A DNA stretch of 37,725 nucleotides, taken from contig CAMDQF010000020.1 of NCBI GenBank assembly GCA_945905745.1, positions 1 through 37,725 on the forward strand, read 5' to 3'. This document shows, in pieces, positions 7,400 through 16,946 of the stretch (positions are counted from its first letter, which is position 1; the number at the start of each line of letters is the position of its first letter). Origin of the DNA: Litorilinea aerophila (lineage in GTDB: Bacteria > Chloroflexota > Anaerolineae > Caldilineales > Caldilineaceae). The notes beneath the pieces were generated by a model. It did not search any database. It worked only from the letters and a program-made list of their open reading frames with translations, and was not told where the DNA came from. The translations under genes were made by a program, and so were the position numbers.

Positions 7400-8869
7400 T
7401 CACCCCTTCACCTTGTCCATCTGTATCTCCTGCCATTCCGCCTGCCACTGCTTGCGCCAACCGGAACGGGGCCGCACCCGCTCGCCCCGACAGAGTTTGA
7501 GCAGATGTTCCTGCACCGCGGGCGCATAGAAAAGAGCGTGGACACCCGGTTTGGCTTCCACCCCCACGGCTGTCAGTTGCAGGGTTTCGCCTCTGTATTC
7601 CATCAGTCCCTTTTCCAGGACAAACGCCAGTGCATCGGGCAGAGCTGCTTCCAGCGCGCAGCCGAACTTCTCCTGAAAACTGGGCAGGTGAATCCCCCCG
7701 AAGTAGAAGGCCACAGCGATAAACTTCCCCATCGCCGCCTCTCGGCTCAGGTGATAGATGTCTTGGATGGGCAGTTTGCCCGACTCCACATAGCGCCGAT
7801 AGAGCCGCATATCCTTGTCCGCCGCGCCGGTGTTGTAGGAGAGCGATGTATGGCTGAGGCTCTGGCTGCCCAGGCCGATGCCCAGATAGGGCGCGCCATT
7901 GACGACCCGGTTGGTCAGGTAATCCGACGTGCCCAGATCGCCGGGAATGCGACTGAAGGTGTTTTTGCCCGGCGCGGCCCAATAGCCTGCCTCGGCCAGC
8001 ATCTGCTTTGCCAATTGGGCCTGCTCGCCAATCTGCGCCCAAGTGATGCCCCCGGCCTGGTGGGCGATGCGTGTGCCTTTGTAGCGCATCTGATAGAGGG
8101 TGATGTGTTCCGGGGCCAGGTCGATGACGTGGCGCAGGGTGGCCTCCACCGAATCCACGTTCTGACGTGCAAAGCCGTACATCACATCCACATTGAAATT
8201 GGCGTAGTCCGCGGCCCGGATATTCTCCACCGCCTGCCGGTTCCATTCCAGGGTCGTGGCTGTGCGCCCGATGGCTTCCAGCAGACAGGGGCTGACTGTC
8301 TGCACGCCCATGGAAATGCGCCGGATGCCCATCCGCTGATAGGCGGCCAGCTTGCCCGGATCGCTGGCTGCGATCTTCGGTGTCGTCTCGATGCTGACAG
8401 TTACGTCGCTGGGCAGGTGGAAGTGGCGGGCCGCGGCCTCCATCACCCGCCCGATCTGGCGGGCGGCGGGCAGGGAGGGCGTGCCGCCGCCGATGTCGAA
8501 GCCCGTGAGGGTCTTGCCCCGGCTGTCAATGGCCCGATCCCACAGGGCAAACTCCCGTTCCAGCAGGTCGAAATAGTCGTCCTTCTCAGCCGCGTTCTGC
8601 TTGGGATCGATGACCGCATATTCACAAAAGCCGCAACGGGTTTCGCAGAAGGGGATGTGGACATACAGCCCCAGCCGGTCGATGCCTTCCCAGGGCTGGG
8701 GGGCAAAGGACTGGGCCTCCCGGCGGGTGACGCGATAGGGGCGCATTGTGGTCAGGTGGCCGATGGGATAGGCCGTGTTGGCGATGGCGTGCTGTTCCAT
8801 CCCCGCCGCCAAGACGTCGGCCGGGTCGTGGCGTCGGCTGTCGGCGGGGGAGGTGAGATTCCAGTGCAT
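7400..8869 (-). CDS. HemN/HemW-like radical SAM protein (coproporphyrinogen oxidase family)
   Basis: A 489-residue radical SAM protein with YVHIPFCETRCGFCEY (cluster ligands Cys75, 79, 82), GFDIGGGTPSL and RISMGVQTVSPCLLEAIGR, all hallmarks of the HemN/HemW family. Family members include oxygen-independent coproporphyrinogen oxidase, haem chaperones and other enzymes. The residue after FC differs from classic HemN, and the long N-terminal extension recalls the STM4012-type subgroup, so I do not assign haem synthesis. The start is ATG 8869 with AGGAG six bases upstream (the ATG at 8899 has no such site). A clear promoter with two palindromes lies upstream. The last residues, MDKVKG, and the TGA come from a GACAAGGTGA-type repeat. 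Confidence 0.85.
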   Translation of the reverse strand: MHWNLTSPADSRRHDPADVLAAGMEQHAIANTAYPIGHLTTMRPYRVTRREAQSFAPQPWEGIDRLGLYVHIPFCETRCGFCEYAVIDPKQNAAEKDDYFDLLEREFALWDRAIDSRGKTLTGFDIGGGTPSLPAARQIGRVMEAAARHFHLPSDVTVSIETTPKIAASDPGKLAAYQRMGIRRISMGVQTVSPCLLEAIGRTATTLEWNRQAVENIRAADYANFNVDVMYGFARQNVDSVEATLRHVIDLAPEHITLYQMRYKGTRIAHQAGGITWAQIGEQAQLAKQMLAEAGYWAAPGKNTFSRIPGDLGTSDYLTNRVVNGAPYLGIGLGSQSLSHTSLSYNTGAADKDMRLYRRYVESGKLPIQDIYHLSREAAMGKFIAVAFYFGGIHLPSFQEKFGCALEAALPDALAFVLEKGLMEYRGETLQLTAVGVEAKPGVHALFYAPAVQEHLLKLCRGERVRPRSGWRKQWQAEWQEIQMDKVKG

Positions 8870-8887
8870 GGGGTGCTCCTTTTTGAT

Positions 8888-8904
8888 TGTGTAAAACATA
8901 CACT
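8888..8904 (-). promoter_or_regulatory. Palindromic operator candidate 2 (leader of the hemN-like gene)
   Basis: On the minus strand AGTGT-N7-ACACA (AGTGTATGTTTTACACA). It lies about 20 bases upstream of the ATG, next to the ribosome binding site, and shares its plan with the copy at 8959-8975. Confidence 0.5.
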
Positions 8905-8953
8905 AAGTTGACCGATAAAAATAGGGCTGCCAGAAGAAACAGCCTTGCGATCT

Positions 8954-8982
8954 ATGTTAGTGTAATTCGCACACTTTGTCAA
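8954..8982 (-). promoter_or_regulatory. Promoter of the hemN-like gene with an operator in its spacer
   Basis: On the minus strand TTGACA (8977-8982) is followed after 17 bases by TAACAT (8954-8959). The palindrome AGTGTGCGAATTACACT (8959-8975) occupies the whole spacer, an arrangement typical of repression. The regulator is unknown; the arms differ from the CRP, FNR and NrdR consensus sites. Confidence 0.65.
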
Positions 8983-9024
8983 GGACCAATTTTGAAGATT
9001 CGACTTTTTCGACGTGCCGAACCT

Positions 9025-9762
9025 CTACTCGGCCTGATTCTCCTTCTCCTCAAAGGCAGAACCGGAGAGCATCAACACTGCACCCAGGGCCACGGCTAGC
9101 GCGATGAGTTGAGAAACTCGAATGCCGCTGATCGTCGCGGCGTCGGCCAGGAATCCATCGGCCAGCAGGCGCAGGAGCGCGTAGCCGAAGATGGCCCAGC
9201 CCACAACGCGGCCCGGTCGGGTAAAATCGCCCTGCCAGAAGAGCAACCCAGCCAGGATGAGCATCCCCAGCGTGCGGTAGAGGGCGATGGGATGGCGGGT
9301 CACGTCAAAGACTGCCAGTGCCCAGGGCAGATCGCTGGGGATGCCGATTGTGGCACTGGTCAGAAAGGCCCTCACCTCCAGCACACCGCCCGCCACCAGC
9401 AGCCCGATAGCCAGCGCCGCGCCCACCCGCACCGGGTCCAGCCGTTTCCAAATCAGATAGGCATAGGCGCCCACAACGGCTGCGATCAGACCGGGCCAGA
9501 AGGCAAAGGCTCCCGGCCGCGGGCTGAAGATCAGCGTCCATTCGATGCGGTAGATGGCCCAAAACTGGACGACATGCCAGAGTCTGGCTACAATGAAACC
9601 CGCGCCTAACGCCAGCAGCCCGAAATTCCAGAGCTGATCCGGGTCCATCTTCACTCTCATACCGGTTCGGGCCAGCGCCCCCATCCCCAGCCAGATGGCA
9701 AGCAGGGCGATGAAAGGGGCCGTGGGCAGGGACAGGGGGCCGATAGGGATGACGGGGTACAT
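9025..9762 (-). CDS. Lgt-like integral membrane protein, probably lacking the standard catalytic residues
   Basis: A 245-residue, seven-helix-like membrane protein that follows the layout of prolipoprotein diacylglyceryl transferase. SDLPWALAVFDVTRHPIALYRTLGMLILAG corresponds to the DLPW...RHPTQLYE region of Lgt. The hallmark GRIGNFxNGE block, however, is replaced by LEVRAFLTSATIG, and the HGG motif is replaced by FWPGLIAAVVG. Enzyme activity is therefore doubtful; it may be a divergent paralogue with another role. The start is ATG 9762, with AGGAG nearby (the ATG at 9786 lies in worse context). It is upstream of the hemN-like gene on the same strand, but that gene has its own promoter. Confidence 0.7.
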   Translation of the reverse strand: MYPVIPIGPLSLPTAPFIALLAIWLGMGALARTGMRVKMDPDQLWNFGLLALGAGFIVARLWHVVQFWAIYRIEWTLIFSPRPGAFAFWPGLIAAVVGAYAYLIWKRLDPVRVGAALAIGLLVAGGVLEVRAFLTSATIGIPSDLPWALAVFDVTRHPIALYRTLGMLILAGLLFWQGDFTRPGRVVGWAIFGYALLRLLADGFLADAATISGIRVSQLIALAVALGAVLMLSGSAFEEKENQAE

Positions 9763-9784
9763 CGGGTTCTCCTGAGAAGTGAAC

Positions 9785-9890
9785 AAATCGGGACGCAGAT
9801 TTTCATGATTTGGATTGATCTGCGCTGATTCGTATCAAAAATCAGCGCTCATCTGCGTTGAAATCAGGCAAATCTGCGTCCGCTTCTTCT
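9785..9890. repeat. Family B repeat in the divergent lgt-like/uxs intergenic region
   Basis: Contains GGGACGCAGATTTTC and GATCTGCGCTGATTCG, answered by AATCAGCGCTCATCTGCG and AAATCTGCGTCCGC. It occupies almost the whole space between two divergent genes (9763-9917), so their promoters must lie within or around it; no clear -35/-10 pair was found. Confidence 0.7.
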
Positions 9891-9917
9891 TATTATCATA
9901 GACGAAAGGCACAATCC

Positions 9918-10853
<936 letters not shown>

Positions 10854-10898
10854 TATAACAAGAAGCCCAAAACGTGAGGGGATAGAAGCGTCTTGGGG

Positions 10899-10904
10899 TA
10901 TAAT
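10899..10904 (+). promoter_or_regulatory. -10 element before the DUF4160-to-rsmA gene unit
   Basis: A perfect TATAAT at 10899-10904, 39 bases before the DUF4160 start, with no recognisable -35. It is the only obvious promoter before the run of six close-packed genes that ends at 16106. Confidence 0.4.
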
Positions 10905-10942
10905 AGGTTTGTCTGATAGGGTCTGCTCAGGGGCAATCGTTC

Positions 10943-11209
10943 ATGAGTCCTGCAATTCATCGGGAACGCGGATACACTTTCTACTTTGTGATGGCCGATC
11001 TCTCTGAACCCCCACATGTACACGTCGGTGAAGGTCGTAGCAGGCGTGGGGATGACGCAAAAATCTGGCTCTCACCCGTGACCGTTTCCCGTGCAGGGAG
11101 ATATTCGCAATCAGAATTGGCGCGGATTCTGCAAATTGTGAATGAGCATTGCTTTGCGATGCGAGAGGAGTGGAATGTTTATGTTGGACAAACTGGCAAC
11201 GAAGACTAA
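10943..11209 (+). CDS. DUF4160 family small protein
   Basis: An 88-residue protein with the family signature: an early GYTFYFVMADLSEPPHVHV (histidine-rich HVHV turn), then AKIWLSPVTV and an EHCFAMREEWNVYVG C-terminus. DUF4160 genes are commonly followed by a DUF2442 gene, as here, and such pairs are often suspected to be toxin-antitoxin-like; function is not established. The start is ATG 10943, with AGGGG about ten bases upstream. It overlaps the next gene by 35 bases in another frame, so the two are probably translated together. Confidence 0.75.
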   Translation: MSPAIHRERGYTFYFVMADLSEPPHVHVGEGRSRRGDDAKIWLSPVTVSRAGRYSQSELARILQIVNEHCFAMREEWNVYVGQTGNED

Positions 11210-11498
11210 GTACACCGTCCAATACCCGTTACGGGACTACACGTTCCCAGCAGATGCGAGAGTGGAAAGTGTGAGTTTCGACGAACGCTACATGCACATT
11301 CATCTGCTGGATGAGCGCATTGTCTCAGTCCCCCTCAAATGGATTCCAACACTCTGGCACGCTACGCCCGAAGAACGGGAGCAATACGCCATCGGTTGGG
11401 ATGGACGGTTGATCTACTGGGACCCAGACGAATGCGCCATCAACGAAGACCTGTTGGTTAAGAATTATCTGAAGTTTGAGAGCAGCGAACAACTATAG
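11175..11498 (+). CDS. DUF2442 family small protein
   Basis: A 107-residue protein recognised by ARVESVSFDERYMHIHLLDERIVSVPLKWIPTL, followed by a typical tryptophan-containing, acidic C-terminal half (YAIGWDGRLIYWDPDECAINEDLLV). The family is thought to partner DUF4160 as a possible antitoxin or DNA-binding half (inference). The ATG at 11175 has AGGAG four bases upstream; the ATG at 11181 would have ten-base spacing and is equally possible. It ends 17 bases before the lepA start, suggesting co-transcription. Confidence 0.75.
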   Translation: MFMLDKLATKTKYTVQYPLRDYTFPADARVESVSFDERYMHIHLLDERIVSVPLKWIPTLWHATPEEREQYAIGWDGRLIYWDPDECAINEDLLVKNYLKFESSEQL

Positions 11499-11515
11499 CC
11501 CTTTGGCGGTGAAAT

Positions 11516-13315
<1,800 letters not shown>

Positions 13316-14572
13316 ATGCGTATCCGTTCCCTCCATCTGGAAAACATCGGGCCGTTTGTCGAAGCCGATCTGGAGTTTATGGCCGACGGGGATAGCAGAC
13401 CGCCGGTTGTGCTGATTACGGGCGAAAATGGCACGGGTAAGAGCATCATTTTGGATGCGATTCGGGGGGTGTTTGGGCAGCATTATACTCACCTCGATCG
13501 CGATATTCGTAGACGAAATAATGCTGATTCTGTCAAAATCGAGGCATTACTCGAGATTGATAGAGTGGCTGTAAAATTACGCTCGCAACGATTCTTGGAG
13601 GAATTTATTGACCCAAGCCAAGAAGAATCAGTGCTATCCTATAGAATCGAGCATATACCAGTTGAGGTGAAGCAAGGGAAGGACTGCCCCAATTGGATTG
13701 TAGACTTCTGGCCTTCTATATTGGCGAGTGGAAGCTATAAAGTTAAAGCGTTGAGCAGTCCAAATCACAAAAGCGTTTTTCAAAATTCGTTGCAAGGAAC
13801 AAAAGTTAAGACGAATATCACCCAACTAATTTGCCACTTCGACTATCTCCGCGACAGTAGAGACGAGCGCGAGAAGGCTATCGGCGAAAAACTTTACGCC
13901 GTTTTGGGTGAAATCATCGCCCACAGCCTGCTGGAAGGCGGATATCTGAGCCACGTCGCGCGGGCAACCTACGAGCCGGTCATTGTCCAAAACGGCCAGT
14001 CTGTGGGGCTGGAACAGTTGAGCAGCGGCAATTCCTATCTGATTCAGGATATGGTGGAACTGCTTGGCAAAATGTACTCGATCCATTTTCTGCGCCAGAC
14101 CGACATTTCCGAATTGTGTCAGACACCGGGTCTTCTGCTGATTGACGAAGCCGAGAACCAATTGCACCCCAAATGGCAGAAGCGTTTTATCCGCTCTATT
14201 TTGGAAATCTTCCCCAATCTTCAGATTATTGCAACCACCCATTCGCCGTTTATCATTTCTTCTGTAGAAAATGCCCGGCTGTTTGTCTGCAAAGCGGCTG
14301 GGGATCGCTGCGTTGTCAGCGACGAGACAGCAGAGTACAGCAACAAACCGGTTGATGAAATTCTGATGTCGCCGCTCTTTGAGGAGACGCAACCGTTCAA
14401 TGAGGAGATTACCCAACTGATCGAACAACGCAAACAGGCGATTCTGGCGGAAAATACGGGAGATCGGACTCGTGTCGAATCCAAACTGAAAGCGCTGAAT
14501 CCCGAATACTTCGCCTATTTTGATCTCGACCAACTTCTCGAAACTGCATTGGCCGGAGAAAACTCTCTGTGA
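13316..14572 (+). CDS. AAA/ABC-type ATPase, Septu PtuA-like (putative anti-phage defence)
   Basis: A 418-residue RecF/OLD-like ATPase. Walker A is GENGTGKS (36-43), the signature LSSGN (235-239), Walker B LLLIDEAE (Asp277, Glu278) and the H-loop THSPF (His309). MRIRSLHLENIGPF is a typical SMC/RecF-like start. Paired with an HNH protein it resembles PtuA of the Septu system (and of retron-associated PtuAB), which senses phage and controls the nuclease; this is inference from domain pairing. The ATG directly follows the lepA stop, and its ribosome binding site TTGGAGG lies inside lepA. Codons about 60-178 (13490-13850) are A+T-rich, near 38 percent G+C in sampled blocks against about 60 in lepA, suggesting an exchanged segment between the Walker A and signature parts. 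Confidence 0.82.
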   Translation: MRIRSLHLENIGPFVEADLEFMADGDSRPPVVLITGENGTGKSIILDAIRGVFGQHYTHLDRDIRRRNNADSVKIEALLEIDRVAVKLRSQRFLEEFIDPSQEESVLSYRIEHIPVEVKQGKDCPNWIVDFWPSILASGSYKVKALSSPNHKSVFQNSLQGTKVKTNITQLICHFDYLRDSRDEREKAIGEKLYAVLGEIIAHSLLEGGYLSHVARATYEPVIVQNGQSVGLEQLSSGNSYLIQDMVELLGKMYSIHFLRQTDISELCQTPGLLLIDEAENQLHPKWQKRFIRSILEIFPNLQIIATTHSPFIISSVENARLFVCKAAGDRCVVSDETAEYSNKPVDEILMSPLFEETQPFNEEITQLIEQRKQAILAENTGDRTRVESKLKALNPEYFAYFDLDQLLETALAGENSL

Positions 14573-15225
14573 TCGCATTGCAACGGTTGGCGGAACCTGC
14601 GGTACTGGCTGAGAACGGTGAAAGGTGGCTGGAACGTTTTCTGGAACAGCGAAACAGCAGCCCAGGACATCGCCCTGACTCCCGGCAATACGGCCATCGG
14701 ACGATCCGAAATACGCTGCGGGCGATGAGCTTCGGCAAATGTTTCTATTGCGAACGTAAGCTGAGCGAGTCAGAAGACGAAATTGACCACTTCATAGAAG
14801 TGGCCGAATCACCGGAGCAGACATTTCGTTGGGAAAATCTTTATCTGAGTTGTCGTGACTGCAATCGGCACAAGACCCCGAATTCGAGGATTCCGGTAAA
14901 CGGATGTCTGAACCCGTGCGATACTACAGGAGACCCATCGGAGCATCTCACATTTGCCGAGGAGATTATCCGGCCCAGACACGGATCCTCAATCGGGACA
15001 CGTACAATACAGAAGTATCGCTTGGATCGGGATCAACTCAACTATCTACGCACAAAACAATTGCAACAATTCGAACGGCTTGTGCGCGGTTTGCATATCG
15101 CGTGTACCCGTGAAGGCAGGCAATTGAACGAGGCTGAAAAAGAGGCCATTGCGAGTTTCGGTGAAGCCGACCGTGAATTCTCCCTGATGTTTCGGACTTA
15201 CCTCACGGCTGTGTATCTCCCGTGA
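14569..15225 (+). CDS. HNH endonuclease, Septu PtuB-like (TIGR02646-type)
   Basis: A 218-residue protein with a zinc-ribbon HNH core: CFYC (Cys58, 61), EIDHF (His74), then WENLYLSCRDCNRHK (Cys95, Cys98, Asn99, Lys102). This spacing fits the TIGR02646/PtuB group, the nuclease partner of PtuA-like ATPases. Its likely role is to cut DNA or RNA when the ATPase is triggered (inference). The start is GTG 14569, overlapping the ATPase stop as GTGA, so translation is coupled. It ends in another GTGA overlap with rsmA. The region is about 48 percent G+C in a sampled block, lower than rsmA. Confidence 0.82.
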   Translation: MIALQRLAEPAVLAENGERWLERFLEQRNSSPGHRPDSRQYGHRTIRNTLRAMSFGKCFYCERKLSESEDEIDHFIEVAESPEQTFRWENLYLSCRDCNRHKTPNSRIPVNGCLNPCDTTGDPSEHLTFAEEIIRPRHGSSIGTRTIQKYRLDRDQLNYLRTKQLQQFERLVRGLHIACTREGRQLNEAEKEAIASFGEADREFSLMFRTYLTAVYLP

Positions 15226-16106
15226 AGCCCCCCACTGTCTTCGATCTCATCCGCCGCTTTGACCTGGACCCGAAGAAATCCCTCGGCCAGAATTTTCTCG
15301 TAGACGAATCCCACCTGGCCCGCATCGCCGCCGCGGCCGATCTGACCGGGGACGACACTGTGCTGGAAGTCGGCCCGGGCCTGGGGGTGCTTACCCGCCA
15401 CCTGGCGGCCCAGGCCGGTCGTGTCGTCGCTGTGGAACTGGACGACCGTCTCATCCCCGTCCTGCAAGAACTCTTCGCCGACCAGCCCCACGTCTCTTTC
15501 GTCCATGCCGATATTCTGAAAGTCGATCCGGCAGAACTGGTGGCAGGTGGCAGGTGGCAGGTGGCAGGTGATTCGCCCAATCCCCAATCCCCAATCCCCA
15601 ATCCCCAGTACAAAGTCGTCGCCAATCTCCCCTACTACATCACCAGCGCGGTCCTGCGCCACCTGTTGGAATCCGCCCAGCCGCCCACACTGGCTGTGGT
15701 GATGGTGCAGCGGGAAGTGGCCCAGCGTATCGTCGCCGGGCCGGGGGATATGAGTCTGCTGGCGGTGGGGGTGCAATTTTTTGCCGAGGCAAAAATTGTT
15801 CACAAAGTGCCGGCGGGCGCGTTCCATCCCCGGCCCAAAGTGGACAGCGCGGTACTGCGCTTGGACGTGCGTCCCCAGCCTGCGGTGACGGATGTAGAAC
15901 CAGGCTGGTATTTTGAGGTGGTGCGGGCGGGCTTTGGGCAGAAACGCAAACAGCTACGCAATAGCGTAGCTGCGGGGCTGGGAATGGCGAAAGAAGCAGT
16001 CGAAGCCGGGCTGATCAGCGCCGGGATCGATCCCCAACGCCGGGCAGAAACCCTCTCCCTGGCCGAATGGGGAGCGCTGGCAAAGGTGTTGAGGACTGGG
16101 GAATAG
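15222..16106 (+). CDS. rsmA: 16S rRNA (adenine1518/1519-N6)-dimethyltransferase with a repeat-encoded insert
   Basis: RsmA/KsgA dimethylates two adjacent adenines in helix 45 of 16S rRNA during 30S maturation. The 294-residue protein has KKSLGQNFLVDE, the SAM motif LEVGPGLGVLT, the catalytic NLPYY, and the C-terminal AFHPRPKVDSAV and RKQLRN blocks. The start is GTG 15222, in a GTGA overlap with the HNH stop. Residues 106-129, between AEL and YKVVANLPYY just before the catalytic motif, are encoded by repeats (GGTGGCA x4 then CCCCAAT units) and read AGGRWQVAGD and SPIPNPQ. The reading frame is intact. The last residues, RTGE, and the TAG come from another family A element. Confidence 0.95.
   Translation: MKPPTVFDLIRRFDLDPKKSLGQNFLVDESHLARIAAAADLTGDDTVLEVGPGLGVLTRHLAAQAGRVVAVELDDRLIPVLQELFADQPHVSFVHADILKVDPAELVAGGRWQVAGDSPNPQSPIPNPQYKVVANLPYYITSAVLRHLLESAQPPTLAVVMVQREVAQRIVAGPGDMSLLAVGVQFFAEAKIVHKVPAGAFHPRPKVDSAVLRLDVRPQPAVTDVEPGWYFEVVRAGFGQKRKQLRNSVAAGLGMAKEAVEAGLISAGIDPQRRAETLSLAEWGALAKVLRTGE
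15539..15608. repeat. Heptamer repeats inserted in rsmA
   Basis: Four tandem GGTGGCA heptamers and a partial fifth (15539-15570), six bases, then CCCCAAT heptamers (15576-15608, family A, C-rich arm). The total insert adds a multiple of three bases and keeps the rsmA frame open. Confidence 0.85.
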
Positions 16107-16172
16107 GGACTGGGAAGACTCATCATCCCGCTCCCCAGTCCCCGATCTCCGATCCCTATTCCCCAATCCCCA
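16093..16172. repeat. Family A element between convergent rsmA and JAMM genes
   Basis: G-rich arm at 16093-16115, C-rich arm at 16126-16172, complementary. Each strand contains GGGGAATAG, and that TAG is the stop codon of rsmA on the plus strand and of the JAMM gene on the minus strand. It could form a shared 3' hairpin. Confidence 0.85.
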
Positions 16173-16761
16173 CCCGGTACTCTGAAATCTCCACAAAGCG
16201 TAGTTCGTCCACAGCGCCCTCTTCATCCACCGTGAAAACCACATAAAAGGGCAGTGCCACATCCGCCGCCACTGCGTGCAGTGTTCGGGGCGTGGAGCGG
16301 TCTGCTGCCTGATAGTAGCCGAAGAGTCCCTGGCGCACTTCCCGGAAGGGGAGCCTGGCGCGCAGACTCTCGCCGTCCACATCCGGGTAGCTGGCTACCA
16401 TCCGAAAGGCGCGCAGAATCGGCGCGTCGTCGTATTCCGTCGAGCAGATGAGATAGTAGGTCTCGGGATAGTGGGCATTCCAGGCGTCGGTAGCCGAAGG
16501 CCAGGCCACCGAGACCGGGTGCGAGTGATAGATGCCCATCATCTCATCCCCGGCCTCTTCAAATTCAAACTGCTTCATCAGCGTCTGCGGGTCCACGTCG
16601 TAATTTTCGATGCGCTCCGTGGCGATGTTTTTGGCCCGAAAAAGCTCGAAGGCTTCAGTCCCGCGTCCGCGCAGGATGCCGCAGATCTCTTCGGGTTTAC
16701 CCGCCTGGGCGTGGGCGATGATTTCGTCGTAGATGGCGCGAGGAAGGGTGATTGTCGGCAC
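16156..16761 (-). CDS. JAMM/MPN+ metalloprotease (Mov34 family)
   Basis: A 201-residue zinc isopeptidase-like protein. The JAMM signature is complete: Glu25 in PEEICGIL, His79 and His81 in YHSHP, Ser89 and Asp92 in PSATD. Bacterial relatives remove ubiquitin-like sulfur carriers (for example from ThiS/CysO-type proteins) or act in defence; no carrier or E1 gene is adjacent, so the substrate is unknown. The preferred start is GTG 16761, with AGGAG seven bases upstream; an in-frame ATG at 16794 is possible. An about 100-residue extension follows the catalytic core. The C-terminal VGIGE and stop come from a family A repeat. It is divergent from the CHAT protease gene. Confidence 0.85.
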   Translation of the reverse strand: MPTITLPRAIYDEIIAHAQAGKPEEICGILRGRGTEAFELFRAKNIATERIENYDVDPQTLMKQFEFEEAGDEMMGIYHSHPVSVAWPSATDAWNAHYPETYYLICSTEYDDAPILRAFRMVASYPDVDGESLRARLPFREVRQGLFGYYQAADRSTPRTLHAVAADVALPFYVVFTVDEEGAVDELRFVEISEYRVGIGE

Positions 16762-16870
16762 GTTCTCTCTCCTGGTGGCTAGGGAATTGGACATTCTTTG
16801 CATCCTACCACGAAGCCGGTGAATGGGGAAAGCAGCCCTGCTTCTCAAGCAGCCACTGCTTTAGCGCCCG

Positions 16871-16899
16871 TTGACCTCTTTGCTCCGGCGTGCTACAAT
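16871..16899 (+). promoter_or_regulatory. Promoter of the CHAT protease gene
   Basis: TTGACC (16871-16876), a 17-base spacer, then TACAAT (16894-16899). The expected transcript start is near 16906, 40 bases before the ATG. Confidence 0.75.
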
Positions 16900-16946
16900 C
16901 CTTACCATTCCCCAATGAGCGTCACCCTCGACAGGAGACAAACAAA

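Noticed and set aside
7397..8911. 504-codon plus-strand frame opposite the HemN-like gene
   Set aside because: The minus strand carries the radical SAM motifs, promoter and ribosome binding site; the plus frame has none.
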